From Aplidium turbinatum (lineage: Eukaryota; Chordata; Ascidiacea; Aplousobranchia; Polyclinidae): 64,000 bases of DNA. Under the pieces are notes generated by a model. That model saw only the letters and a program-made list of their open reading frames with translations. It was not told where the DNA came from and did not search any database. A program made the translations under genes and the position numbers. The DNA is taken from NCBI GenBank assembly GCA_918807975.1, contig OU964919.1:36463824-36527823 (forward strand). Direction: 5' to 3'. Positions 46,401 through 57,047 of this stretch are shown one piece after another (the stretch's first letter is position 1; each line of letters opens with the position of its first letter).

Positions 46401-47733
46401 GGAAATTCTGGAATTATCACGATAAACTATACGTAACAAATATCAAATTTTACGACAGAATTATAGGCAAACGATCATGTTTGTTTTTGGATTAGTCGAA
46501 ATTGAGTAAACTTTTCTTTGGTCGATCCGTTCAACAAATAGTCGTAAATTTTGTTTATGGGGTTTGTTTTCAGAGCAAGTACGCACGTGATGCAGCGTAC
46601 GTAAAACGCGGTTTATCACAAATAAGTCCAAAAACTTTGAGTTCTTTGAAACCATTAGGCTGCATCAGTTTGAGTGCAAAAGTCATGTGGCATAAAATTT
46701 CATGACAACCCATATGACGTTTTTATTATTTTGGATTGGCCTACTCAGTGCAAAATTATTATGATTGTTTTTGGTGGTAACAAAAATAATTTAAAAAAAT
46801 ATATAACAGTTTTACTGGGGATACTAGACAACGGGAACGTGCAACAAGACTTGCGTCATGGTAAGGTGAAAATCTCTGTTTAAAGACCATGTTGAGGCTT
46901 GTCGTTTTAAAGCGTCCCGGTTTTCAATGACAAAAATATGATATGCCTAAGTTTGACCAAAAATACAACTATCATTAAATGTGATCAACTGATCAAGCAC
47001 TCTCTCCCAACACATACTACAAAAGCTGACAATAAAGTGATTATTCCAAGAATAGAATCGCTTGATTCGTCATCAAATAAATCAAGTAAGCTATCAATGA
47101 AGTATAAATGAGGTCAGTCTACATTCATTAGTGAGTAGAGCAGTGAATTTTACGAGGAGAACATGTATTGACTTGGGTGGTATCGATGACTCAACACGAC
47201 TAGAGCTACTCGATAATATGTTGATCCTACGCTATTACTACTGGAATGTCGTAAACTCATTTTTTTATAAGCTAAAAATACTTTTTAGCAAGAATTAAAT
47301 TAAATTTTTAAGCTACTGGGGTTCTAATCCTCATCGTTGAAACACAAGTTACTAAGAGATAATTCTTTAATCTAAGTAGTAGCTACTAGGCTGCTAACCA
47401 TAACCATATAGTCAACTTGGCTTTCTAAAATAAATAAGAAATACATCGCATTTTAAGATAAAAATTTAACACTTGTAATTACATACCATCTAGGCCAATA
47501 AGTGATGTGTCATAATTGTCACAATTAAATACGGCTTCTTGATAAGATGTGCATCTTAGCCACAAGCCATCTCTATATCGTATCAGCGCTGTGCTTGGGG
47601 AGGAATCCACCACTGAGTTTACTCTCCATTGTGGGAGGATGACTACGATCATCAGCCCAATGAGGTTTAAAAATCCAAGAGCCAGGGACAAGGTTACAAA
47701 AGCTCCGTTTGCCATCTTGTTTTTATCATGCAA
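43481..47733 (-). CDS. Claudin family tight-junction protein, 4 exons
   Basis: Four-span membrane protein of tight junctions, where claudins seal or form ion pores between epithelial cells. Exons on the minus strand: 47733-47487, 45722-45558, 44279-44025, 43725-43481. Phases join to 303 residues (297 if the second Met, MANGAF, starts it). Exon 1 has TM1 and the claudin signature in loop 1: W(36), then GLWLRC and a second C. Exon 2 has TM2 (ALMIIALLCSVVGVVC) and the start of TM3. Exon 3 completes TM3, loop 2 and TM4 (GWVCMIISLVCGGLMACC). Exon 4 is a long cytoplasmic tail rich in H, S, R and Y, ending ASGFV, a possible PDZ ligand. The tail is longer than usual for claudins. Convergent with SNRNP70. 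Which vertebrate claudin it matches cannot be told. Confidence 0.93.
45024..45130. repeat. Dispersed repeat, copy A (claudin intron 2)
   Basis: ACCATAGACAAATAAAACC...CATGTTAGCC is about 90% like 62597-62703 in an SLC6 intron, in the same orientation. About 105 bp; no ends or duplication clear. Confidence 0.75.
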
Positions 47734-48017
47734 CTTTAACTGAACAAGAACTTTGCGTGGTTGCGATGCGTTACTTGAAGTAGCTTCAAAATGTTCAATT
47801 GCGTTAAACGTTCACAGAAATTATATCTAAAAGCAATAGTAACACAAAGATTTAGTTGCTAACTTGATTTTAGTCCCAACTTATTAGTACAACATTCATA
47901 ATTTCCAACGACTTCACCGTGTCACTTATGCTTTACCAGTTTTGAAACTTATTCATGTTTGCTAAATGTCAAGCAGAAACAAGATTCAGTAGGCTACACA
48001 TTTAAAAAGTTTTTGGT

Positions 48018-48086
48018 ATGACTCGACAAGGCATCGAACCTATGCCTAACAGTTCAGAGGCTAACCACCACGCCATCTGAGCTAAT
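48018..48086 (-). tRNA. tRNA-like sequence, pseudogene or SINE head
   Basis: On the minus strand, TAGCTCAGATGGCGTGG resembles an A box, GGTTCGATGCC a B box, and GGCGTGGTGGTTAGCC a D arm. Acceptor and T stems pair poorly and the anticodon loop is of uncertain length, so a functional tRNA is unlikely. Confidence 0.4.
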
Positions 48087-49149
48087 CATTTAAAAACTCA
48101 ACTCTTTCGGGAGTAAAAAACATCATTCCCTGACTATATATCAACTTTACTTGGAGGAATGCAACATTTCATCATCATGTGTCCTTTCCAAAACTAATTT
48201 AGCAGTGTTTAGTGTCTGGTTAGAGAGAGCTGCTTTTAGCTGTTATTGGCATTGCTTATAGCTGGCGATGATGGAAGATAAGCAACTTTGGTTTGTAACA
48301 TTTTTCATGAAACAAGGGATTTTGAACGTTGTTGCTTTGGTTAATTTCTGGCCGACATTCTGAAAGAAAGAATATTTAATCAGCTACTTTATAATCATAA
48401 GTTGCTCCTCTTAACTGTGTCTTCCTGCACAGTTAAAGTTATACCCTTTGCAAGTGCACTTTATTTTTGATTGAAAACCTTTTCTGAATTTTAAAACATT
48501 CTTAGGGCATAGCAACACTCTGCCGAACACCGATCAGCCTACCCAGCACTAACTCTGTACAAACAGATCCTTCCATCCTCCTGCCTATTTGGTCAATGTT
48601 AAATACTGGTTTATCCAATAAATATAAGAGTAACAACGAAGTCATTTATTATCTTCTTTGGATGGAAAGTCAATAGTTAACTGCAAACGGGATTCCTTTT
48701 TCACTGCTTATCTAATAAAACTCGCTGTTAGCTTTAAAATGTAGACTGTAGACAGGATAGCACATATTTAACGACTAAGTTGTTTTGCAACATCACAAAA
48801 AGTACACACGAAACATAACCAACCGTCCAGATGACAAGGTCATACGTTAGTCGCTATCTTTTATACATGCAGCTTACAAGCGAAGTTGCAACTTTTGAGA
48901 TCCTGAGCAACACTGGCTCAAGTTCCAATAGATTGATTGGAAACAAAATCAAGTTTATTATAGTTTTGTCATATGAAAAATATCGACACAGCTATTCAGC
49001 AACGTGAGAATCTTGGAGTTAATTTAAACGCAACGAAGAAATTTAAACGCAAAGAAATTTAAATTTAAACGCAAAGAAAACCTTTTGCATGACTATTTCG
49101 ACAAAAGATATAACTCCTGAATGCAAAATCAAAACATAAAATGCAGAAG

Positions 49150-49470
49150 CCACTCAGGTCAGTAATTTCAACTATCTCCATAAGGTTTCATTGTTAATTC
49201 GAATGACTGATGCTGGTGTGATGTCACATCAAGAATCACTAAGTCTAAGTTTTGAACGTACGTTAAGTCAATGTTGCTGTATGGATGCGAACCCTGGACT
49301 ATGTGATCGCTGATGAAAAAGAGGATTGACAGTATACTTAAATTTGGTTTAGACAGAGAATGATGGAATAGGCTATCAACTGGGCTGCTAAAATTAGTAG
49401 CGACAACATATGGAGACCATCCTGGTATAAACCTGGCCTCCTGATAAGCACTATTAAGTAAAGTTAAATA
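49150..49470 (+). mobile_element. LINE ORF2 C-terminal relic
   Basis: The plus strand reads MLLYGCEPWTM (about 49273-49305), then KKRIDS and RQRMMEQAINWAAK in decayed frames. The LLYGCExW motif marks the end of the reverse-transcriptase ORF of many LINEs (jockey/RTE-like). Only a fragment with stops remains. Confidence 0.55.
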
Positions 49471-50874
49471 ACATTCTTTTTGGGCCTGCCTACCGCAAAG
49501 TAGGAATTGAAAAGTTAATAATGATGGAACGACTTTCTCGTCAAAGCCACCAGGTTTCCAAGCAAAGCCACCAAATTTTCAAGCGTATAGGTTTGAAAAT
49601 TAAAAAAAGAAACAGCGCCTAAAAAGGCCTGTAAATTCAGTGAGAACAGTAAACGATCGAGTGTGTGTGGAGAACCATGGTAGGCGGCTCATATCTAGGC
49701 AGGGCCAATGACGATGATGATGATGATGTTGGTCTACTTCTTTGTGAGAAATGCGTGTATCTCAAACATACAACCTCATGACACTTTTTCCTATTAAAAA
49801 GTACACTGAAACTACCAATGACCACAATATATTTACCAATGTTGCATCTATTTCCAATTTTTCAATGATTAAAGCAGGGGCCTTCACCATAGATACTTTA
49901 CCACAAACAGGTACGTGAATACCGAATCATTGGGGATAGTTAGATAATGGTCAATAAAATAGCCTAAGAAGTGATGATTTTTTACCAGGATTGATTTTAT
50001 TGATTTTGAAGCAACCGTACCATGATTATTTGGGAAATTTGGCGAAAAACATATTCAGGTTTAACACAATTTCATATTTTTTGACTGTCCAAATGTGATT
50101 ACATATTGAAAGAATAATTTTGCAACAGGCACCACTGGTGCACTCTTGCGGATGTTATTAATGTCAAACATATATCTGGTGGCATGATGTTTTATCATAC
50201 AGTAGCCTACTTATGTGGTACAATAACCTGAGCATGGTGACAGAAATATCAAACACTTTTATTTGTCTTGAAAATTTTAGATTTATAGATTGAAAAGCAT
50301 TCAATTTAATGACTTAAAATTATTCTTCAACAACCCATTGCTAAATGATCACAGTGGACATATGATCACTGCGTGGTTGGCACCAAATCCTTCTAATAAC
50401 TGTTTGTATAAAATGCAATAACTTTCGCTTGGATCGATTTTAATTATTTTTTAGAAGTATTTTTTGTTTTACTCCAACCAAACCTCTTATTCTTAAGGCA
50501 GGGCTTTAAGCTATACAGGTAGGTTATAGCCTACATTTTTGGACGTGTTTTAGCTTCTGCCAGGTGATTTAAAACTTAAATTAAGCTTGCATAAATGCAA
50601 GAAAGCTACTTCGTTTGTCCACCTTCAAGCATGTGTGCAAGCTTCCAGCTGACATTGTTTTGATCTTCGTCCAGGCGTAATACTCAATTTGCAAGCCTGA
50701 ATAAACTTATTTCAAATACAACTTCCAACGGATGGCCAGTGGTCGCACTACAATGTTGATTGCTGAGCGCGTGGCTCATTGTAACAACAGCATTTTTTTC
50801 GTTGCCCAGTTACTAAAGCTGATCACATTGTCACAGTACAGTATTTCACAATGTTCTTGTAATACTGTTTAGAG

Positions 50875-52097
50875 CAGTGGTTCTTAACTTTTACTAACCT
50901 GCCGAACCCTTACTCTAATCTGCAAGGTTTCGTTGAACCCCAAGTTTTCGCCGAATCACAAAAACAAGAATCTACCACATTTAGCAATAAGACTTCTGTT
51001 GTTGTTTTCCTGAGACCCATAGTGAGATTCGAGGCTTTTTCTCGGGAACAGCAATTCTCATGTCACTTTCGTATGCAAGCCGGTTTCGTTTTTCTGTTTT
51101 AACATTCACAAGAACAGAAAACGCAAGCTCGCATAAATAAATTGTTACGAATGGCTTGAGAACTTCAAGGGCAACTTTTGTAATAAGAGGATAACTTTCA
51201 ATTTGTTGGCTTCAAAACGTTTGAAGATTTGTTGTATTGAAGTTTCTTTTTTGCACCTCACTTTCTTGAAGCTCGATAATGTCAACCAAGTATGGACTGT
51301 TTAGCCTATATCTGTAGTTGCAGTACAATAAGCAAATGGTTGACGATGAACATAAAAAACAACATAATAAACGAATGAACACAATACGAATGAACATAAT
51401 AAACAACATATTATGCCTGGCGCATGAAATGAATACTGTTAGAAGTGTGCTGTCTTCGTGCTTACTTTTATCATTCTTTGTTATTAAACATGTTACATTG
51501 AAAAAGGTAACATTTAAAAAGGTGTGGCAATCATGAGCCTTTCTTGTTTCTCTCATAAATATCTGTGTCTGTACAGTGAAGAAAAAAATGTAGGCCTACC
51601 GGTCCGATATTGACTGATGGCTGACTACTGAACACTACCACCAGTCAATAAAAAGCCTTAAGCAAACCTGCCTACACAAAAGTACTAATACAGTAAAGTA
51701 AGCGTAGGCTAAAAAATGTTCTTCGATTTCCTTACAAAAAAGATTTTCCTTAAAAATTGAAAATAGAACTAACGTGCAAAAAGCAAACGTGAGGAAATCC
51801 ATGTTTTGAGAAAATCAAGTTTTTCTTACGGAGCGTTTTTACAATGTTACGTAATAATATTTGCATTCTGTGTTACATGCAGATGGCACCATTACATCAC
51901 GCGTCAAACACACAAATGTTTATTAACCATCACGTAAGCCGCAATTAAGTTTTGGCTGGACAATATTTTCCAAAAATATTCGCTGATATAGCCTACCAAG
52001 GACGTGTGTTAATGTTTCAGAGGACGTTCGCGTCGAGCCCCTGAAATAGCTTCGTCGAACCCCAGGGGTTCGATCGAACCCTGGTTAAGAACCACTG
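50875..52097. mobile_element. hAT-type non-autonomous element, exact 8-bp duplication
   Basis: It begins CAGTGGTTCTTAACTTT and ends GGTTAAGAACCACTG, with gtttagag exactly repeated (50867-50874, 52098-52105). The 1.2-kb body has no convincing coding region, only short frames. It lies between the two claudin first exons. Confidence 0.88.
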
Positions 52098-52105
52098 GTT
52101 TAGAG

Positions 52106-53118
52106 TAAATTGTTGAACATTTTTTCGCACAGCATATGTACTGTGTAGCAGTCTAAGTCAGAATTATTCAATTCAATTATCCTTCTGCAGCTTAAATTTT
52201 ATTCGCTTAAATATTATCCTTCTGTAATTAAATTTTATTTTCTATTGCTGGCGCGAAGATACTCTTAAAATTTACTAGATTTTACTCTCTAAGTCTAAAC
52301 TGCTCTTTAGGCAGGTTTCAGCCCTACGAAAATAAACTTCAAGATTTTTTTATGATAATTACGGAATAGAGCAGCAAATTAGCCACGTTGATGTGATGTA
52401 ACTACATTTTTAAAACTGTAACTAATCATTACAATAAATAAAATTTTTCAAATTTATTTTAGAGGTTTTTTGTTTTCAAATAGGCTTACATCTTATTTGC
52501 GATGACAGTGGTTATGCAACTATTTGAAGATAGTTTTTTTTTAAAACATATATAGCCTACTTTCGTTGTTTCTCACCAGTAGGCCTATTTGATAGCATCA
52601 AAACAAGCTTCCAAAGTTTATTTTATTTTATAGTATTTGCAATTTACTGTTACAGTAATTTTTTGATGTAGCCTATTGCCCTCAGGTGAATTGGCATTGT
52701 CATTTTGGACTTATTGGTAGGCTATTGGACTGACTGCATATCAGCAACGAATTTGTGAATAGCCTATACTCATAAACGTCATGTTTTATTTAGGGTATTG
52801 CTATTTTGTTTCTTTTGTTCGTCAAGATGGTAAGAATTTGTCAGATCTCTAATTTCCATTAGTTGACTTGTTGGTATGACCTAGTTCCTAGTCTGGTACG
52901 GCATGTTAGGCTATAACTATTGTAATAAACTACTTTATTTTTGTCCAGAATGATGACAAATAAATGATAATGATAACCAAAACGATTAAACAAAAAAAAC
53001 AATAGCTTACATCTTGTCAATCTCTTCAGCTCATTTCACTTGAAAATGCCTGTCATACTGACAAAATGTGAAAATTTTGTTGAATAGATTAGGCTAATGA
53101 TATATCCTAATCATTATT
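52106..53118. other. No gene seen; TAGCCTA-rich AT DNA
   Basis: AT-rich, with frequent TAGCCTA/TAGGCTA words. I looked for a second claudin exon here on the minus strand and found none. Confidence 0.4.
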
Positions 53119-53405
53119 CAAATCTTACCATAGAGGTCATCAACTGTGTTGTATCCCATATATCCGAATCCTATCTCCATGCATTGGATGTTTCTAGCTT
53201 TGAACAGACAAGACATCCATAATCCTTCGAACGCGTACAAGTCAGCGTAAACTTGAGAAGAATCTTGTGCAGTTGTGTTCCTCCACCACGGAGTAGCAAA
53301 GCAGAAACATATTCCGAGCGTCGATGCAAGACCCACTGCTCCATACAGATACCTCAGTCGGATACCCCATCCAAAACGTGCCATCCTCGCATTGTACAAG
53401 AACAC
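53119..53405 (-). CDS. Claudin-type first exon, possible alternative first exon
   Basis: It encodes MFLYNARMARFGWGIRL (start at either Met), TM1 (YGAVGLASTLGICFCF) and loop 1 with the claudin signature W..., GLWMSC and a later C (RNIQC), ending TVDDLYG before a GTAAGA donor. The split glycine leaves phase 1, the same as exon 1 at 47733-47487. No claudin exons 2-4 were found between here and 47.7 kb. It may therefore splice to the shared exons from 45722, as vertebrate CLDN10 and CLDN18 do with alternative first exons. It could instead be the remnant of a lost duplicate. The exon is confident; the splicing is inference. Confidence 0.85.
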
Positions 53406-54787
53406 AGTAACCGTTTGGTTATAGAGACAAATGCACTGTTGTCTATAGAGAAAGGTTTTACAACTTTTGTTTGGTAATGATTGATTTTAGAAGAGCTTCA
53501 TTTAGCTTAGCAACAGCTCATGTTGAGCTCTCTCAGCGTAGAAGTATATATTTGCATTGACAATATATCTTAATACAAACAGCGCAATAGCTTTCACTCT
53601 TGTCCCCTATAGCAGCATAAATTTATGGAAAATCAAGCACTGCAGTTTACCTGATTTGTTGAACACAAAAACCATGCGTAGGCTACAATCAAGATAAAAT
53701 ATTGTTTTTTTGTGCATGCTAGCCACAAACATCATCTAGGTTGCATTACTTTTACCCAAAAAAATGTCTAAACTTTTTATCTTTGCCTACTTATTGATGC
53801 GCCAATATCTCACAAGTGATCTTTTTTTATTCCATCTGAAAGCTTCTGAAAAAAAAAAGACAGCTGTAAAGACAGCGCGCCACCCCCCTAACGCACAGCA
53901 ATTTAAGTACCTGAATTTATGTGAGATAAGTACCGTAACAGCAAGATTAAAAACGGTGGTTCTATTCTCGAGGTGTGCATTTGAGCAACGCACTTCACGG
54001 ACAGAAATGCATCCAGCGGCACCTAGTGTAAGAAATAGCTTACAGACAACAACACTTTACCAGCGGAAAGCTTCACTCTGTCAATCTTTGTAACCGGGGA
54101 TGCATCAGTGGTTTAAAGCCTCTACAAGTATGCGGCTACCAAGACACACTTTCAAAAAGAATTTTTCAGTGCGTGTGCTAAGATTGCCACAATTAATCAA
54201 TCAAATAACATTTGCAGCTACAGCTTTTCAAAAATGCAAGATTAGTCTTGATTAAAGTTACAATTTTTTCAGTTGCCTGATGCTTGGTTGTTTAAAATTC
54301 AATCTTTTTGCTGTGTCAGTTTTGGTTATTTTAATCGCATAAACAATTCACTTTACAATACAAACAACTCATATCAGTACGGTACTTATCCCAAACAGCA
54401 AAACCCGTCAGTTTTATATCGATTCAACGTCTGCAGACTTTGAATCAATCTAAAAATGACGAAGTTTGTTGTCTGGGTGGTTGTGCTTCAAAACGAGTTT
54501 TACAAACTTAGTAGGCCCCATTGGTTAAGTTAAAGTGGCACTAAATGTTGACTTGAAATCCATGCAAAGAGTATCTTATGTGCATTTTTATACGAGAAAG
54601 TTTGCGTTTGTTTGTTAGTGCACTACATGGGCGCCTGGGCTGTACAGTGAAATAATATGCAAAAGAACAGATTTTGCTTCAAATCAAACATTAACCGTTT
54701 TTTTAGGCATGAACTCAACAACCAAATGTTAGATACATTAACTTCCTCTTATATTTTATTTCCAAAGCTGGCCACGTTGCAACTACT
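53406..54787. other. Intergenic DNA with one palindromic repeat
   Basis: No gene seen. A copy of the CTGCAG-centred palindrome stands at 54411-54455. Confidence 0.4.
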
Positions 54788-54871
54788 GTAAGCATGCTTT
54801 GACAACAGTTTACCATCTTCATTATTAAAAAAAAGCTGGCAAACCGTTGTTGAGTGACAAAGCATGCTTAC
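54788..54871. repeat. 84-bp hairpin with TGTAAGCATGCTTTG arms
   Basis: TGTAAGCATGCTTTG at the left and CAAAGCATGCTTACA at the right, with an inner CAACAGTTT/AAACCGTTG pairing. Small foldback repeat. Confidence 0.8.
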
Positions 54872-54966
54872 AGGCAGAGATGGGCGTGACCTTGATCTTC
54901 AAGACCACTTTTATTTTGGTGATCTTGATCTCAGATCGCTTTTCGTGTGATCTTGAATAACAATCC

Positions 54967-55050
54967 CAGACAGCCACTTTATCTGGTCCAGATATTTACA
55001 CGATCGGGTACGGATCTGACCAGATCTGGGCCAGATAATGTGGCTGTCTG
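54967..55050. repeat. 84-bp hairpin with AGACAGCCAC arms
   Basis: CAGACAGCCACTTTATCTGG pairs with CCAGATAATGTGGCTGTCTG around a GATCTGACCAGATCT-like centre. Small foldback repeat in a TTGATCTT-rich stretch. Confidence 0.78.
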
Positions 55051-55139
55051 AGATAAGATCAAGATCACTTTCAAATTCAAGTTTACTTACTAGATAGATT
55101 TTTTTAACTCGTACTGTACAAATATCAATTAGTGGCAAC

Positions 55140-55700
55140 TGGGGCTTACGACTCCGACTCCTCGGTTTAAACTGGCCGACTTCGGTTTTAGTGTTGCCAG
55201 ATTTTTGAGAATTTTGAGGAAAATTTTTCTCATTTTTGTTTAAATGTAGGGACGGTAGATTACGGGACGCGCAACTCCGTTGTTCCGCCAACATTAGAAG
55301 GGTCAATTGCCAATTCGACATTTTTTTCACGCTTTGTTGCTCGCTTGTTTTCAACTAAAAACCTTAAATTACTTTAAAACCAACTTCATTGTTCTTATAT
55401 AACCTATAAAATGTACATTATTTTGTAAATCAGAAAAAATCGTAACCCTTCTAGTGTTGCGGATAAGCCAAAAGCGGATGTAGTTGGGCATCCCGATATT
55501 CTACTGTCCCTATTTAAATGTATTTCACTTCAGTTGTAAACAAATTGAAACGGCGACAAAGAACAATAAACAATATTTATAAAAAATGTAGGCTATTACA
55601 AACAAAAATTTTATTGTTCATTGTTTTGTATCGAATCGGAATCGGTGTTTTTAACCACTCCGACTCCGAACACGCCAAAATCCATCCTACTACAGCCCTG
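55140..55700. mobile_element. hAT-like MITE with 8-bp duplication
   Basis: The left end TGGGGCTTACGACTCCGAC and the right end CTCCGAACACG...TACAGCCCTG are loosely inverted. The exact gtggcaac flanks it (55132-55139, 55701-55708). CGACTCCGACTCC words occur near both ends. No gene. Confidence 0.65.
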
Positions 55701-55905
55701 GTGGCAACTACTAATATTAAGCTACTGTTACTCTGATATGTGTCCAAGAAAAGTCGATATGAAGTTTCAATCTAATTTGGTCAGTGTTGCTATTTCAAAA
55801 TTGAAGAATTTTTCCGTATTGATCATGATAAAGAAGTTAATGTTGACGGATGATGAAAAATGATTAAACTTTGTTCACAATTCTGTTTTGTAAAATTTAA
55901 AAAAC

Positions 55906-56263
55906 TTTTAAGTTATTTTGGCAGCCGATTGTAGCATCGAATAGACAGCGATAGACACGTGTTTCGCCCATGAGGCTGGGCTCATCAGTATCGCACCGTA
56001 TTCTTGCCACTTGAGTAATCGACCGCCGCTTTACCAGTCAGTTTAACTCTTATTGGGCGAAACACATGGGCGAAACACGTGTCTATCGCTGTCTATTCGA
56101 TGCTACAATCGGCTGCCAAAATAACTTAAACGTTTAATTGGAGGTCTTTATGGCTAGCGTGGAAGCTACACCGTTCTGGTTAGCGAAGCGTTACTGCTGC
56201 TCGCTGTGCTAGTGAGTAATCAGCCTTGTGCTGATAGCCGGGAAGAACGCCTTTCTTCACATT
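55906..56263 (-). mobile_element. Solitary retrozyme-like repeat with hammerhead
   Basis: Related to the tandem insertion at 16848-17617: it shares GGCAGCCGATT, the hammerhead block and the tail TTGTGCTGATAGCCGGGAAG. Here a second, inverted partial hammerhead (56055-56095, plus strand) faces the first. The word atttaaaaaact (12 bp) flanks it (about 55894-55905 and 56264-56275). Confidence 0.8.
55948..55994 (-). ncRNA. Type-I hammerhead self-cleaving ribozyme, copy 3
   Basis: Minus strand: stem I GCGATA, CTGATGA, stem II GCCCA-GCCTCA-TGGGC, GAA, stem III ACAC/GTGT merged as ACACGTGT with almost no loop, GTC, TATCGC. All conserved hammerhead positions are present. Confidence 0.87.
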
Positions 56264-56275
56264 TAAAAAACTGTT

Positions 56276-57047
56276 TGCATTTTTGACCTAATATGAGATG
56301 TTTCAACGATCTGAGTTATGTAAAGTAGTTTATTGCAGAAAAACAACCAGACCAAGAATTCTTAGGGTCTGAGTATTAACAAACATATTAGATGAAAAAC
56401 ATATGCTGCCTCTGTTTTGTATAGTTTTTTTATTCTTGTTTGGAGCGGTTTACTTGACTGCAGACCTTTAAACTTTTTTGATAGTAGACAACAGTATCAA
56501 GGTTGCCAGATGGGCAAATAGTGCAATAAACATTGGTATAATCTAGTGAAAGTTGAAACTACTTAACACGAATGAAAGTTTCCCTTATGAACCAAACCAA
56601 ACTTGAGTAAAAATAATGCAGTTCAAAGATAATTTTTTCAAACAAAAAGCATAAAACTGTTGGCAAATTTTATGACTTCTTCAATAATGTAATTACCCTT
56701 GGCCTTGGGTGTGAAGTTGCGAAACTACGACAACGATTGATAGATGTAGTCCAATAGCAACAGTAAGTACCGTAACTTATTACAATTCTTAAGCCAGCGC
56801 TCTAGTAGTTAAAAGCAACAGTTTGCAATACCAACCAATAAGTTGCTTTTATTGTAGTAGGCTAAAGTTTGTTTTTATGCAACAACATTGATCAAAAACT
56901 TCATTTTTTTCTAGCACAGAAAAAGTGATTTGACAGACAGTCAGGTTTTCAATAACTGAGAGGTTTTATTAGACATTTCAACTACGATAGGACTGTGAAA
57001 AACGTGTTGTTATTATTAGGCTTCCAGTAGTCGTTTTAACAACGCTT
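56276..57047. other. Downstream of the SLC6 gene; poly(A) signal at 56965-56970
   Basis: No gene seen. On the minus strand an AATAAA at 56965-56970, about 80 nt past the SLC6 stop, is the likely poly(A) signal. Confidence 0.5.

Larger units (their letters stand above)
47740..50866. other. Region between the two claudin first exons, left part
   Basis: No claudin exon seen. It holds a tRNA-like sequence (48018-48086) and a LINE relic (49150-49470). A short CGATGATGATGATGATG run stands at about 49712. Confidence 0.4.

Noticed and set aside
48018-48086. Functional tRNA gene
   Set aside because: A- and B-box-like words are present, but the T and acceptor stems do not pair well; kept only as tRNA-like.
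53119-53405. First exon of a separate complete claudin gene
   Set aside because: No exons for TM2-TM4 were found between it and the next claudin first exon; an alternative first exon or lone remnant fits better.
54911-55354. 147-residue minus-strand frame
   Set aside because: It crosses a hairpin repeat and the left end of a MITE and has no recognisable domain.
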